From: an uncultured Rhodopila sp.
GTDB taxonomy: Bacteria; Pseudomonadota; Alphaproteobacteria; Acetobacterales; Acetobacteraceae
Direction of reading: 5' to 3'
Length of the DNA stretch: 64,000 nucleotides
Assembly: GCF_903944925.1 (NCBI RefSeq)
Contig: NZ_CAJATU010000192.1
Span: forward strand, 62,001 to 126,000
The notes under the pieces were generated by a model. It did not search any database, was not told the origin of the DNA, and saw nothing but the letters and a program-made list of their open reading frames with translations. Numbering within the stretch: the first letter of the stretch is position 1; the number at the start of each line of letters is the position of its first letter. This document shows, piece by piece, positions 8,040-18,016 of the stretch. Both the position numbers and the translations under genes were made by a program.

Positions 8040-9445
8040 GCCAGCACCGCCAGCCAGCGCGCCGCCTGTTCCGACACGTTCGCCGGCGCCGTCCCGCCGT
8101 AACTCACCCGAGACGCCACCGAAGCCTCCACCGTCAGCACCGAAAACACGTCCGCCGTGATGCCCGGCTCGACCGACTGCATCTCCGCCAGCGACAAATC
8201 CGCCAGGTCCACGCCGCGCGCCTCCGCCAGCGCCACCAGCCGCCCGGTGACATGATGCGCGCTGCGGAACGGCAGCCGCAGCACCCGCACCAGCCAGTCC
8301 GCCAGATCCGTCGCCGTGGCGAAGCCGGAGCCGGCAAACGACCGCATCCGCTCCGTGTCCGGCACCATGTCCCGCACCATCCCCGCCGTCGCCGCCAGCG
8401 ACAGCGCCCAGGCCTCGGCGGCGTCGAACACCGGTTCCTTGTCCTCCTGCATGTCCTTGGCGTAGGCCAGCGGCAGGCCCTTCATCACCGTCAGCAGCGC
8501 GACCAGGGCGCCGGTCACCCGCCCGGTCTTCGCCCGCACCAGCTCCGCTGCATCCGGATTGCGCTTCTGCGGCATGATCGACGAGCCGGTGGTGAACGCG
8601 TCCGAGAGCCGGATGAAGCGATACGGCGCGCTGCACCAGATGACGATCTCCTCCGCCAGCCGCGACAGGTGCACCGCGCTGATCGCCGCCGCCGATAGGA
8701 ATTCCAGTGCGAAGTCCCGGTCGGACACCGCGTCCAGCGAGTTCGCCGTCGGCCGGTCGAAGCCAAGCGCGGCGGCGGTCATCTCCCGGTCGACCGGGAA
8801 CGACGTGCCGGCCAGCGCGGCGGACCCGAGCGGGCAGGCGTTCAACCGCCGCCGACAATCCGCCAGCCGCCCGCGGTCGCGGTCCAGCATTTCCACGTAT
8901 GCCAGCAGATGGTGCCCGAACGTCACCGGCTGTGCTGTCTGTAAGTGAGTAAACCCCGGCATCGGGTCGCCGGCATGCTCCGCCGCCCGCCGCGCCAGCG
9001 CCAGCATCACGTCCGACACCTGGTCCGACAGCCCGTCGATCGCGTCGCGCACCCACAGCCGAAAATCCGTCGCCACCTGGTCGTTGCGGCTGCGTGCGGT
9101 GTGCAGCCGCTTGCCGGCCTCGCCGATACGCTCGGTCAGCCGCGCCTCGATGTTCATGTGGATGTCTTCCAGCGCGACATCGAAGGCGAACCGGCCGGCT
9201 TCGATTTCGGCGGCGATCGCCTCTAGACCGCCGCGCACCGCGGCCTCATCTTCGGTGCTCAGCAAGCCGATGCGCGCCAGCATGGCGGCATGCGCGAGCG
9301 AGCCGCGAATGTCCTGCCGCCACAGCTTGCGGTCGAACCCGATGGAGGCGTTGATGTCCTGCATGATCACCGAGGGGCCGCCGGCGAAGCGGCCGCCCCA
9401 CTGCATGTTGGCGGGCTTGTCGGGTGGGGCAGGCGTGTCGGTCAC
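8036..9445 (-). CDS. argH: argininosuccinate lyase
   Basis: The 469-residue enzyme of the fumarase/aspartase superfamily catalyses the last step of arginine biosynthesis, splitting argininosuccinate into arginine and fumarate. Visible signatures are [11 protein letters not shown] at the start, [30 protein letters not shown] and the family fingerprint [12 protein letters not shown], with the catalytic serine in the GSS loop. The length is normal. It is cytosolic and coupled to lptM by a GTGA overlap. The divergent TlpA gene starts 18 bases beyond its ATG, so the two promoters must overlap or lie inside the neighbouring coding region. Confidence 0.97.
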   Translation of the reverse strand: MTDTPAPPDKPANMQWGGRFAGGPSVIMQDINASIGFDRKLWRQDIRGSLAHAAMLARIGLLSTEDEAAVRGGLEAIAAEIEAGRFAFDVALEDIHMNIEARLTERIGEAGKRLHTARSRNDQVATDFRLWVRDAIDGLSDQVSDVMLALARRAAEHAGDPMPGFTHLQTAQPVTFGHHLLAYVEMLDRDRGRLADCRRRLNACPLGSAALAGTSFPVDREMTAAALGFDRPTANSLDAVSDRDFALEFLSAAAISAVHLSRLAEEIVIWCSAPYRFIRLSDAFTTGSSIMPQKRNPDAAELVRAKTGRVTGALVALLTVMKGLPLAYAKDMQEDKEPVFDAAEAWALSLAATAGMVRDMVPDTERMRSFAGSGFATATDLADWLVRVLRLPFRSAHHVTGRLVALAEARGVDLADLSLAEMQSVEPGITADVFSVLTVEASVASRVSYGGTAPANVSEQAARWLAVLA

Positions 9446-9463
9446 GGGGAAGGTTCCAGCTCG

Positions 9464-10012
9464 ATGATTCGCCGCAGGATGGTCCTTGGCGCGGCGGCGG
9501 CCACCCTAGTCGCGGGGGCGGTGCCGCGCAAACCGTTCGCCGCCGAATTGCCGCCGCTGACGCAGAACCTGACCCCGGTTTCGCCGCCCGCCGAACCGCC
9601 GGACGGCGTGTTCGCCACGGCGGACGGGTCGAGCCACCATCTGTCGGAGTTCAAGGGCCGCGGCATGGTGGTGAATCTGTGGGCGACCTGGTGCGCCCCC
9701 TGCGTGGCGGAGATGCCGTCGCTGGAGGCTCTGTCCAAGGCGCTGGCACCGCAGGACATCGCCGTGTTGCCGCTGTCGTCGGATCGCGGCGGCGCCGATG
9801 CGGTGCGGGCGTGGTATGACCAGCACGATATCACCGCATTGCCGGTGCTGCTCGACCCGAAGGGTGCGCTGGCCCGGGCGTTCAACGCGCGCGGCATCCC
9901 GACGACGGTGGTGATCAATAGCTCAGGCCTCGTCGTCGCCCGCCTCGAAGGCGCAGCCGACTGGTCGGATGCCGCGGCGCAGCGTCTGGTGCGAACCCTG
10001 GCGGCCGGGTAG
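9464..10012 (+). CDS. TlpA-like periplasmic thioredoxin
   Basis: The 182-residue protein starts [18 protein letters not shown], a signal peptide with an Arg-rich n-region that is Tat-like though not a full twin-arginine box. A thioredoxin fold follows, with [22 protein letters not shown], where WCAPC is the redox pair, a cis-Pro segment GIPTTVVIN and [10 protein letters not shown]. TlpA/ResA-type proteins reduce disulfides in the periplasm, for example in apocytochrome c or copper-centre assembly. The window carries several c-type cytochromes that would need this, though it is not next to them. GGGGAAGG lies upstream of the ATG. It ends one base before the convergent histidine kinase stop. 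Confidence 0.85.
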   Translation: MIRRRMVLGAAAATLVAGAVPRKPFAAELPPLTQNLTPVSPPAEPPDGVFATADGSSHHLSEFKGRGMVVNLWATWCAPCVAEMPSLEALSKALAPQDIAVLPLSSDRGGADAVRAWYDQHDITALPVLLDPKGALARAFNARGIPTTVVINSSGLVVARLEGAADWSDAAAQRLVRTLAAG

Positions 10013-10013
10013 G

Positions 10014-11708
10014 TCAGACGGCCGCCGCCGCGATCAGTGACTCGATCCGGGCGACCAGGTGCACCGCGCTCACCGGCTTTCGCAGCAGGGAAAACGCGCC
10101 GCTGAAGGCGCCTTTCATGGCCAGCCCCGCATCCATCTCCGGGCAGGCTGTCAACAGGATCGCCGGCAGGCCCGGACGGCATCGATGCGCCTCATCGATC
10201 AAGGCCAGGCCGCCCAGCTCGCGTATCGACAGATCGGTTAGCAGTGCATCCACCCGTGCCGGAGTCCGCAGCACCGCCAGTGCCTCCGCGCCGGTCCGGG
10301 CGGTCACCACGGTATAGCCTGCGTCGTCGAGCACCGCGGCCAGCGTCTCGCTGACCATCGGATCGTCCTCCGCCAGCAGAACCCGTTTCGGCATTTCGGC
10401 CGCGAACCCGGCTGCCGGTTCCGCCGTACCGGCGACCGGCAGCCACAGGCTGACGATGGTTCCGCGCCCGGGACTGCTGTCGATCGCCAGGCCGCCGCCG
10501 CTTTGTTCGGCGAACGCCCTGGCCATCGGCAGGCCGAGGCCGGTGCCCTGCCCGGGCGGCTTGGTCGTGAAGAACGGTTCCAGCACCCGTTCAAGCACCG
10601 GCGCGTCGATGCCGGCGCCGGTATCGACGACGGAGATCCGAATATAGGGCCCGCAGTCACGCACGGCGGGATGCATCGCGCCCTCTGCCACCACTTCCAG
10701 CGCGGCGGCAAAGGTCAGCGTGCCGCCGTCCGGCATGGCGTCGCGGGCATTCACGGCGAGGTTCACCAGAACGGTTTCCAACTGCCGCCGATCGGCTATC
10801 AGGCGCGGCAGGGGGCATGTGGCTTCGACCCGGACCGCGATCCGGGGCCCCAGGGTATGGCTGGCGATCTGATGCAGTGCGTGCAGCACGGATGCAGGAT
10901 CAAGAGGTTCCGTTTGGACCTCCTCTTGCCTGGCGAAACCGAGCAGACGGCGTGTGATCGATTGGCCGCGCGCGGTGGAATCCAGGATCATGCCGGCAAA
11001 CCGGCGGTTGGCAGCAGGGTCGTCCGCGTGCTGCCCTATCAGGCTGGCGGTTCCCTGCACCGCGGTCAGGACATTGTTGAAGTCGTGCGCGATGCCGGCC
11101 GCCAACTGCCCGAGCGCCTGCATCCGCTCGGCATGCATGGCGGGTATCAGGGATGGAGAGGCTGCGGCTTCGTCCTCGATACGGTACGCCAGTTCGTCTG
11201 CGGCCGCCGGTCTTCCATGCATGGCCGAGGCATGGCTGGCACCGTCGGCGAGGCAGTCGGGGGGCGCCCGCAGGTCGCAGCCAGGGTCTCGGGCCGACCG
11301 GGTGGGGAGCGTGTCGCTGTGGCTGCCGGGCGGCGTGTCCGGCAACGCCGTGCTGCCCTGCCGGGCGGCCAGCAGCGAACGCTTTTGCAAAACCATTAGT
11401 AAGGCGGACAGCAGGCTCGCGGATGTCAGCGCAAAGCCGGCAACACTATGGATCCAGGCAGAGTTGCTCCCGGCATCGGCGGCAGCCGGTGTTCCGGTCA
11501 GAAGCGCAGGCCACGGAACGGCGATATTGAACACCACGCCGATAACCAGGACTGCGACCAGCCGGTCCGATTGCAGCGCCTCGATGCAGATGGTCCGGAC
11601 GTTGCGGAACCAAGGCTTGGTATCACCCGCCGGCTTCGACCCGGCCAGCCCGGCCGTGACGCCATGTGAACCGATGGGAAGTGACTCGGTGATTGCCGAT
11701 AAGCCCAT
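10014..11708 (-). CDS. membrane-anchored hybrid sensor histidine kinase with receiver
   Basis: The protein of about 564 residues has two N-terminal hydrophobic segments (LVAVLVIGVVFNIAVPW and FALTSASLLSALLMVLQ). A HisKA helix follows with the phospho-acceptor His in LAAGIAHDFNNVLTAVQG. A HATPase domain shows NLAVNARDAMPDGG, DTGAGI and GQGTGLGLPMA. A C-terminal receiver has acidic DD in LLAEDDPM, the phospho-Asp in ALLTDLSI and Lys in LLRKP. The order is that of a hybrid kinase that passes phosphate to a separate Hpt or acts through its receiver. No partner regulator is adjacent. I chose the ATG at 11708, which has GGAG 8 bases upstream, because frames extending further upstream are low-complexity. 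Confidence 0.85.
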   Translation of the reverse strand: MGLSAITESLPIGSHGVTAGLAGSKPAGDTKPWFRNVRTICIEALQSDRLVAVLVIGVVFNIAVPWPALLTGTPAAADAGSNSAWIHSVAGFALTSASLLSALLMVLQKRSLLAARQGSTALPDTPPGSHSDTLPTRSARDPGCDLRAPPDCLADGASHASAMHGRPAAADELAYRIEDEAAASPSLIPAMHAERMQALGQLAAGIAHDFNNVLTAVQGTASLIGQHADDPAANRRFAGMILDSTARGQSITRRLLGFARQEEVQTEPLDPASVLHALHQIASHTLGPRIAVRVEATCPLPRLIADRRQLETVLVNLAVNARDAMPDGGTLTFAAALEVVAEGAMHPAVRDCGPYIRISVVDTGAGIDAPVLERVLEPFFTTKPPGQGTGLGLPMARAFAEQSGGGLAIDSSPGRGTIVSLWLPVAGTAEPAAGFAAEMPKRVLLAEDDPMVSETLAAVLDDAGYTVVTARTGAEALAVLRTPARVDALLTDLSIRELGGLALIDEAHRCRPGLPAILLTACPEMDAGLAMKGAFSGAFSLLRKPVSAVHLVARIESLIAAAAV

Positions 11709-11768
11709 AGTTGACTCCGCTGGACGCCTGCTCCGGTTCTGTCGCCGTTCTGGGCGAGCACATGTGAC

Positions 11769-11796
11769 ATAATACCACAACAAATTGCGTTGACAA
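11769..11796 (-). promoter_or_regulatory. sigma70-like promoter for the hybrid histidine kinase
   Basis: On the minus strand TTGTCA (11796-11791) and TATTAT (11774-11769) are separated by 16 bases. Each has one mismatch to the -35 and -10 consensus. The predicted start of transcription is near 11762, about 55 bases before the kinase ATG. The block is much more AT-rich than the surrounding DNA. Confidence 0.5.
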
Positions 11797-12231
11797 CCCT
11801 TAGTTGCAAATTTTGGCGGTGGATCACAGTCTTGCCGCATCCCGGTGCCCCCAGGTGTGCCGGGCCTGGCGACACAACCGTTTCCGGCAAAACCGCCGGT
11901 TATCGCGGACTCGCCGATACGCGGAGTGTCGCGCCCATGCGCCGCCAGGCTCCGGACGGCATCATTTTGGGGACTCGTTCCGTTCCGAGCGGAGATCCCA
12001 AAAATGATATGAAACGATAACACACGCGAAGATTGCGGTTATCATCGACGAAATTTTTGATATAATATAAAACTGAGAACGAGATCATCGCGGTTGCGCG
12101 ATAAGGTTGGGCCGCCCGCCTGACACCGCCCCCCCCCGCAGTCCAAACGGTTGCGTCCACGCTGCGCGCAGCGCGCGTCCCGTCGCAATCGCAGCGCTTA
12201 CGCCCGGACACCTGCCCGGCGTAGAATCGAC
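11797..12231. other. intergenic stretch, no convincing gene
   Basis: This is the gap between the kinase promoter and the stop of ygfZ. It includes an AT-rich patch near 12010-12075 with a GATAAC (12016-12021) / GTTATC (12038-12043) inverted repeat and TATAAT at 12061. This could be an operator and promoter, but no gene follows on the + strand within reach. Open frames here lack a ribosome-binding site and recognisable content. Confidence 0.4.
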
Positions 12232-13056
12232 TCAGGCGGTTTCCCCCACGGCCGCCGGCAGATGCATCCAGTCCGGGACCCGTGGCGTCAGGGCGGAGTC
12301 GCCGCAGCGCAGGCTGCCCGTGAGCCCGTCCAGGCGCAACGAGGCCAAGCCAGCGTGGTCGCGGCCCGACCGCATCGAGCCAACCTCCTGCCCATCCCGC
12401 AGAATCGGGCTGCCCGGCGGCGGCAGCGGCCCGTCGACCTGAACCGGGACCAGGCGCCGCTTGACCAGGCCGCGATAGCGCGTCCGCGCGGTCAGTTCCT
12501 GCCCCATATAGCAACCCTTCGACCAGGAGACGCCCGCCAGTTCATCGAAACCCGCTTCCAGCAGCACGCTGCGATCCGCCTCCAGGTCCCTGGAACCGTC
12601 CGGCAGCCCGGCGGCCAGCCGATGCCGATCCCAATCCTCCGGTGTGGCGGTGGGCGGGGGCGCTTCGGTGGTGAGGATTCGCCAGGCGAACCCGGGCAGC
12701 CGAGGGTCCGCCGCGATGACGCCCGGCACATCCGGCCGATTCGGCCACGCGACACAAACCAGCCATTCGGGTTCCTGCCGCAGCGTAACCTTCATGCGCA
12801 ATCGGTAGCGGCCAAGGCGCTGGATCAGCCCCGGGATCTGATCAAGTTCGCAATCCAGCAGCAGCCTGTCCGAGTCGGCGAAAATGAAGAAATCCGCCAG
12901 CCATTTGCCCTGCGGCGTAAGCAAGGCGGCCCAGACCGCCCGGCCGGGTGCGGCGGCCTCAACGTCGTTCGATACCAGGCCCTGCAGGAAAGCGACGCGG
13001 TCGGCGCCCTCGATCGCCAGGACGCCGCGGTCGGGCAATGATGTGATTGCGTTCAT
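12232..13056 (-). CDS. ygfZ: YgfZ/CAF17-like folate-binding Fe-S assembly protein
   Basis: The 274-residue protein of the GcvT-like fold carries the hallmark K-G-C-Y-M-G-Q-E (about residues 180-187), whose Cys is the conserved functional residue of YgfZ/Iba57/CAF17. Other segments are VAFLQGLVSNDV, LLTPQGKWLADFFIF and RHRLAAGLPDG. Family members bind tetrahydrofolate and help repair or insert 4Fe-4S clusters in a subset of enzymes. Fe-S clients in the window include the formate dehydrogenase subunits, and an Nfu carrier lies at 39906-40466. The length is normal and the start is the first Met of the conserved region. Confidence 0.9.
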   Translation of the reverse strand: MNAITSLPDRGVLAIEGADRVAFLQGLVSNDVEAAAPGRAVWAALLTPQGKWLADFFIFADSDRLLLDCELDQIPGLIQRLGRYRLRMKVTLRQEPEWLVCVAWPNRPDVPGVIAADPRLPGFAWRILTTEAPPPTATPEDWDRHRLAAGLPDGSRDLEADRSVLLEAGFDELAGVSWSKGCYMGQELTARTRYRGLVKRRLVPVQVDGPLPPPGSPILRDGQEVGSMRSGRDHAGLASLRLDGLTGSLRCGDSALTPRVPDWMHLPAAVGETA

Positions 13057-13091
13057 GACTCATAGTTGGCGCGCGGGCGCGATCCGGCAAG

Positions 13092-16000
13092 TCATTCCGC
13101 GGCTTCGGCCCGCCGTTTGTGCCGCAGCCGGGTCCAGGCCGCGCGCCGCGTGTCCGCCTGCACCGCGAGGCTGGAGGTGGCCAGGAACGCCGCCCGGGCC
13201 CCGCCCGCGACCGAAACCCGCAACGCCCGGTTCCGGATCAGCCAGGCCAGCGCGGCGTACCAGGCGCGCGGGTCGTTCGCCACCAGTTGTCCTGCCGGAC
13301 CGTCGGCGACGCAACCGCGATACACCTCGACGTCGGACGCCACGACGGCGAGGCCAAGCGCCGCGTAATCCATCGCCTTGATCGCCGACTTGCACCGGTT
13401 GAACGGCGTATCGAGCAGCGGCGACAAGCCGATATGCCAGCCGTTCCGCATCGTTGACAGGCAGGTGACGAACCCCGGGTAGGACTGCGTGGCGTGGCGT
13501 GGCAGGCAGACGCGATTGATGCCGGGCGGCAGGTCGGCAGCGCCGGTCATGCCGATGATTTCGATCTCGACGTCGGCACCGAACTCCTCCTTCAGGCGGG
13601 CCAGCGCGGGAAGGATCATCGCAAGGTCGTGCTCATGCGTCGTGGTGCCCATGCAGAGCAGCCGGACCGGGCCGGCCGCGTGCGGCTGAACCGGCTGAAC
13701 CGCCGCCCAGATGCGCTCATCCAGCCCGTTCGGCACGACGGTGATCGCGCGCGCCGCGCGCCGGAGGCTGTCCGCCAGCGGTGCGGTGGAAACCCACACC
13801 TCATCGGCCAGCCCGAGCAAGCGCCGCACCGTCGGCGCTTTCGGCCGCAACTCCTCGGCGTCGGGATGGGTGCGGGCGATGTTCAGCAGGTCGTCGTCAA
13901 GATCGTACAGCAGGACGGCGCCCGTCTTCCTGGCGTGTGCGGCGAGCGCATCCACCGCCTTGATATCCGGCAGCGCGTACCGCTGCGTCACGATAATGTC
14001 GGCCTCGATATCCAGGACCGATTTGGCATCCGCCAGGCGCAGCTCGAAATCGCCGCCGATGGCCGGGTGATCGAGCGGCTGCAGCAGGCGGATGAAGGCA
14101 CACGGCGTCGGCTGGCCGGTGTCGTAGCGTTCCGGCACGATCGCGATAACCGGTCGCCTGCTGGCCGGCCGGGCGCGCCGTTTCGGCCGCAGGTACTCCG
14201 TCGCGTAGAAGTCCTTGACCGCCTCGCGCTGGACGGTCGCCAGGGTGACCGGCGCGGCTGGCAGCGCGGCCCGGATCGCATCGAAACGGGCGATCCAGCC
14301 GGCGGGTGAGGTCCGGTGATCGTCCAGCCAGGTGAACGGGCGGCCGCGCAGCCGCTCCGGAAAGGACCCGATACCGGTGGCGGCGATCGGGCGGCCGGAT
14401 TCGATCGCGGCGGTCAAAGTATAGCTGAAAGTCTCAGGCCAGGCCGCGGGGAACCAGATCACATGCGGCGCGACCGATTCGATCAGTCCCGGCAGGTCCG
14501 CATCGTCGTAACGGCCGCTGACCTTTATCCGCTTCAGCGCCGGCTTGGGGAAATTGTCTTCCACATGGCCGATGAGGTGGAATTCGGTGGTCGCCGGGTT
14601 GCACGCCTCGGCGACGGCCGCGACCATGCGGGCGCCCTTGTGGTCCGCCAGCACGCCGAGGACAGCGATGCGCAGCTTGCCCTTCCGCGGCGCTGCGGCA
14701 TTCACCGGCCAGGCGGCGCGGCGGACCGGCTGATGCGGGACGAGCACGCCGCGGGCCGCCAGACCGTATCGCTTCAGCCGTGACAGCACATCCTGGCTCG
14801 GACAGAGCACGCGCTCGGCTTCGTGGAACTGCCAGGCCTGCTCGGCCCGCCAGGACAGGATGTCGCGCGCGGCGTGCGACGGGCGCGCCGCGATGCAGGC
14901 ATTGCAGTCCGCCTCCGCCGGCTCCTCACAGTAGAGTTGGGCCGGTGACGGCAGGAGATTCACCTGCGGGCAGATTGCATAGTAGTCGTGCACGGTCACG
15001 TCGAACGGCACATTCAGCCGTTTGATCATCGCCCGAACATCGGCATCCATGCCCAGCAGGTGATGCACATGCGCCCGCCCGACGCCGCAATGGCGCAAGA
15101 CCTTGAGGATGTCCTCCAGCCGTTCGGACGGCAGCGCCAGCGCGGGATGCCCCGGAAGTGCCGGGATGCTCAGCGTGGCGCCCCGGTCGCTGGATTCCAG
15201 AACCAGGACATGCGCCTTGCCCTGCAGGCTGTCGACAATGGCCTCGATATGACGGCGCACGCCGCCGCCGAGGCCGTGCGATATCATCAGCACAACCGGC
15301 AACCCGGAGCTTTTCAGCACCGCGCCGGTCAGCGCGAAGCGAAACGGTCCGATGGCATCCGCCTTGACGTGCCAGGCGATCTCGTGGCTGTAGCCGGGGT
15401 AGCTTTCCAGCAGCAATTGGGTGGCCCGCTTCGACATGGCCTGCGCCCTGGCACCGAAGCTGACCGATCCCTTGTGGTAGACGAACGTGTCGCAAGCAAT
15501 CCGATGCTGCCATCCGAGCGCGCTGGCGCGCATGCAGAAATCGTTTTCCTCGCCATAGCCGAGGCCGAATCGTTTAGCATCGAAATAGCCGGCCTCGGTC
15601 AGCGCCTCGCGCCGGATATACATGCAAAAGCCGACCGTTGTCGGGGTTGGAACGGAGCGGGCGGCGTTGGTGGTCTGGCAGAGTTCGTCGAGCCGAAGTG
15701 CGCTGGCGCCGAGCGCGAGCGGGCCGCCCCGGTCGTTCGGCCAGCCGCAGATGGTTGCGTTGTTCGACAGCGGCGACACCGAGGCGATGCGCGGCGCGGC
15801 ATAGGCCTGCGCCGCCAGCCGCGACAGCCATCCCGGCGGAACTTCGGTGTCGCTGTTGAGCAGCACCACGTCGCGGTTGCCGGCAGCTGCCATGCCGGTA
15901 TTGACGGATTGCACGAAACCGAGGTTGCGGCGGTTGCGCACCAGCCTGATGCGGCCGGAGGCGGCCAGCGTGTCGAGCCACGCGCTGAGTTTTGGTTCCG

Positions 16001-16571
16001 GCGAACGGTCGTCGACGACGATGATATCGCCGCGCACCGTATCGTTGCTTACAAGTACGGACTGCAGGCAGCGGCGGGTTTCGGCGAGGCCGCTATAGAC
16101 CGGAATAACGATGTCGGCGACCACATCCTCCGGCACCGCCAACCCATTCTTCTCCGAAGGCAAATACTCCCCAATAACAATCGGCTTCTCCGTCAGATAG
16201 CCCAGCATGATTCCCTTGCGAATATGGAATGTCAGCGGGTTGGTGGCGGCTTCCGGATGCTGGTCCGTATAGTAGACCGCATCGAACCTGGGATGCGGAT
16301 TGCGCAGTTCGGCGGCGCCGGCGCTGAGGTAGTGCAGCAGCGGGTGAAGTCCGCTCGCCTGCACGTCGGGATAATGCTCCAGGTACCAGGCGCAGTCGAA
16401 GAAACGATTGGGATCGCGCATTTCGCCGACGCCGAAGCGGATGAAATGCGCCAGCGGATCCATCGGCGAGCTCGATACGTCCGCGTAGCGCGTGGCATAC
16501 CAGGCGGCGTCGAAAAAACCCGACAGGATGACGGCGAGGTTCGCCTCCTCCTGATCCTTCCATGTGGTCAT
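13092..16571 (-). CDS. large multidomain glycosyltransferase (GT2 plus two GT4-like domains)
   Basis: The 1159-residue protein starts with about 125 residues of F-D-x-x-W-Y...Y-P-D-V and G-x-x-E-x-R-x-P repeats, a module often seen at the front of large surface-polysaccharide transferases. Residues about 150-390 form a GT2 domain (DIVIPVYSGLAETRRCL, IVVDDRSPEP, LLNSDTEVPPGWL, FGLGYGEENDFC). About 425-800 is a GT4-like domain (MISHGLGGGVRRHIEAIV, VLGVLADHKGARMVA, FPAAWPETFSYTLTAAIESGRP). About 815-1150 is a second GT4-like domain with LLYDLDDDLLNIA, VVPNGLDERIW and MDYAALGLAVVAS. No signal peptide or transmembrane segment is visible, so it should act at the cytoplasmic side on an envelope or O-antigen-type glycan. 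It is monocistronic here, with no polymerase or flippase nearby. Confidence 0.85.
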   Translation of the reverse strand: MTTWKDQEEANLAVILSGFFDAAWYATRYADVSSSPMDPLAHFIRFGVGEMRDPNRFFDCAWYLEHYPDVQASGLHPLLHYLSAGAAELRNPHPRFDAVYYTDQHPEAATNPLTFHIRKGIMLGYLTEKPIVIGEYLPSEKNGLAVPEDVVADIVIPVYSGLAETRRCLQSVLVSNDTVRGDIIVVDDRSPEPKLSAWLDTLAASGRIRLVRNRRNLGFVQSVNTGMAAAGNRDVVLLNSDTEVPPGWLSRLAAQAYAAPRIASVSPLSNNATICGWPNDRGGPLALGASALRLDELCQTTNAARSVPTPTTVGFCMYIRREALTEAGYFDAKRFGLGYGEENDFCMRASALGWQHRIACDTFVYHKGSVSFGARAQAMSKRATQLLLESYPGYSHEIAWHVKADAIGPFRFALTGAVLKSSGLPVVLMISHGLGGGVRRHIEAIVDSLQGKAHVLVLESSDRGATLSIPALPGHPALALPSERLEDILKVLRHCGVGRAHVHHLLGMDADVRAMIKRLNVPFDVTVHDYYAICPQVNLLPSPAQLYCEEPAEADCNACIAARPSHAARDILSWRAEQAWQFHEAERVLCPSQDVLSRLKRYGLAARGVLVPHQPVRRAAWPVNAAAPRKGKLRIAVLGVLADHKGARMVAAVAEACNPATTEFHLIGHVEDNFPKPALKRIKVSGRYDDADLPGLIESVAPHVIWFPAAWPETFSYTLTAAIESGRPIAATGIGSFPERLRGRPFTWLDDHRTSPAGWIARFDAIRAALPAAPVTLATVQREAVKDFYATEYLRPKRRARPASRRPVIAIVPERYDTGQPTPCAFIRLLQPLDHPAIGGDFELRLADAKSVLDIEADIIVTQRYALPDIKAVDALAAHARKTGAVLLYDLDDDLLNIARTHPDAEELRPKAPTVRRLLGLADEVWVSTAPLADSLRRAARAITVVPNGLDERIWAAVQPVQPHAAGPVRLLCMGTTTHEHDLAMILPALARLKEEFGADVEIEIIGMTGAADLPPGINRVCLPRHATQSYPGFVTCLSTMRNGWHIGLSPLLDTPFNRCKSAIKAMDYAALGLAVVASDVEVYRGCVADGPAGQLVANDPRAWYAALAWLIRNRALRVSVAGGARAAFLATSSLAVQADTRRAAWTRLRHKRRAEAAE

Positions 16572-16972
16572 CAGTGCGGTCTATCCAAGCAATGTGCCGG
16601 CACGCCGCGGTTCGGCGGTTCGGCGGCAATCGGTTTGGCGTATCGTGCGAAGCTGCTTTCGGCTGCCGGCCGGAACGGCGGCGACGGGCGCTGATCCCGC
16701 CATGGCACCGACCGGTCATCGGCGACGACGGACGCCGCGGTCCGCGTGCGCCTCCGCCCGGTCGTACCCCGGACCTTGTTCCTTCGGCTAAAAGCGGCGA
16801 TCCCGACACCCGACATGTTTTCTTCCGGCAACCCACGGCTGACCTATACGGTTTCGAGTCATTGACCCACAAGCAACAAAGCGTCCGACGGCGGTGCGGA
16901 TGGCCGGGTTGACGCTGGCGCCGCCGGGGACAAGCTGGGACATGGCTTGGCTGGAACCGAAGGAGGCGACGG
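16572..16972. other. intergenic region between divergent genes
   Basis: The 400 bases separate the divergent glycosyltransferase and aldo/keto reductase genes and must contain both promoters. I see no credible small gene. A short direct repeat of CGGTTCGG units lies near 16608-16625, and no good sigma70 pair stands out. Confidence 0.4.
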
Positions 16973-17986
16973 ATGGAGTATCGCGGATTGGGCCGGAGCG
17001 GGCTGAAGGTATCGCCGCTATGCCTCGGCACGATGATGTTCGGCGGCCCGACGGATGCCGCGACGGCACAACGGATCGTCGATCGCGCGCGCGGGCAGGG
17101 GGTGAATTTCATCGACACCGCAGACGTTTACGCAGGCGGGCGCTCGGAGGAGGTGGTCGGGCAGGCGATAAGGGCGCACCGGTCGTGGTGGGTGCTGGCA
17201 ACGAAATGCGCCAACCCGACGGGCGATGGTCCGAATGCGCGGGGCCTGTCCCGCCAGCATGTGCAGCATGCGGTGGAGGCGAGCCTGCGCCGGCTGGATG
17301 TCAGCGAGATCGACGTGCTGTACCTGCACAAGGAAGACCACGCGACTCCCCCGGGCGAAACGGTGCACGCGCTGGCGGATCTGATCCGCGCCGGGAAGCT
17401 GCGCTATTTCGGCGTGTCCAACTACCGGGCCTGGCGCGTCGCCGAGATCTGCCGCCTGTGCGACGAGGCCGGGATCGACCGTCCGGTGGCCAGCCAGCCC
17501 CTGTACAACGCGCTGAACCGCGAGGTTGAGACCGAGCATCTGCCGGCTTGCGGGTATTTCGGGCTGGGCGTCGTGCCGTACAGCCCGCTGGCGCGCGGCG
17601 TGCTGACCGGAAAATACGCGCCCGATGTCGCGCCTGAAGCCGAGACCCGGGCCGGGCGGCAGGACCGCCGGATGCTGGAATCGGAGTGGCGGCCGGAAAG
17701 CCTGCGTATCGCGCGGCGGATCGCCGAACACGCGCAAGGGAAGGGGGTCTCGCCCGGGCAGTTCGCGATGGCCTGGGTGCTGAACAACCGGTTCGTCACC
17801 TCGGCGATTGCGGGGCCGCGGACGGAGGAGCAGTGGGAGGATTATGTGGGCGCGCTGTCCTGCCGGCTGGATGCGGCGGACGAGGCGTTCGTGGACGGGC
17901 TGGTGTCGCCGGGCCATCCCTCGACGCCGGGGCACACTGACCCGGCCTATCCGATCGAGGGGCGGGTGATTTCGGGGGTTTTGTGA
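16973..17986 (+). CDS. aldo/keto reductase
   Basis: The 337-residue TIM-barrel oxidoreductase has the AKR tetrad: Asp and Tyr in FIDTADVYAGGRSEE, Lys in LATKCAN and His in LYLHKED. A C-terminal NADPH-binding block (TSAIAGPRTEEQWEDYV) and GVSNYRAWR are also present. The overall order matches the AKR11/12-like or general-stress group, which reduces aldehydes and ketones with NADPH in the cytosol. GGAGG lies 8-12 bases before the ATG. It is followed 30 bases downstream by tRNA-Arg on the same strand, and the physiological substrate is not evident. Confidence 0.9.
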   Translation: MEYRGLGRSGLKVSPLCLGTMMFGGPTDAATAQRIVDRARGQGVNFIDTADVYAGGRSEEVVGQAIRAHRSWWVLATKCANPTGDGPNARGLSRQHVQHAVEASLRRLDVSEIDVLYLHKEDHATPPGETVHALADLIRAGKLRYFGVSNYRAWRVAEICRLCDEAGIDRPVASQPLYNALNREVETEHLPACGYFGLGVVPYSPLARGVLTGKYAPDVAPEAETRAGRQDRRMLESEWRPESLRIARRIAEHAQGKGVSPGQFAMAWVLNNRFVTSAIAGPRTEEQWEDYVGALSCRLDAADEAFVDGLVSPGHPSTPGHTDPAYPIEGRVISGVL

Positions 17987-18016
17987 GTGGCGGGGACTCT
18001 GGTATACGGACGGAGT

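Noticed and set aside
12016-12066. GATAAC/GTTATC inverted repeat and TATAAT box
   Set aside because: No gene follows in the right orientation within promoter distance, so a promoter call would be unsupported.
14988-16694. 568-codon open frame opposite the glycosyltransferase
   Set aside because: No domain or ribosome-binding site; the minus-strand protein has three recognisable domains.
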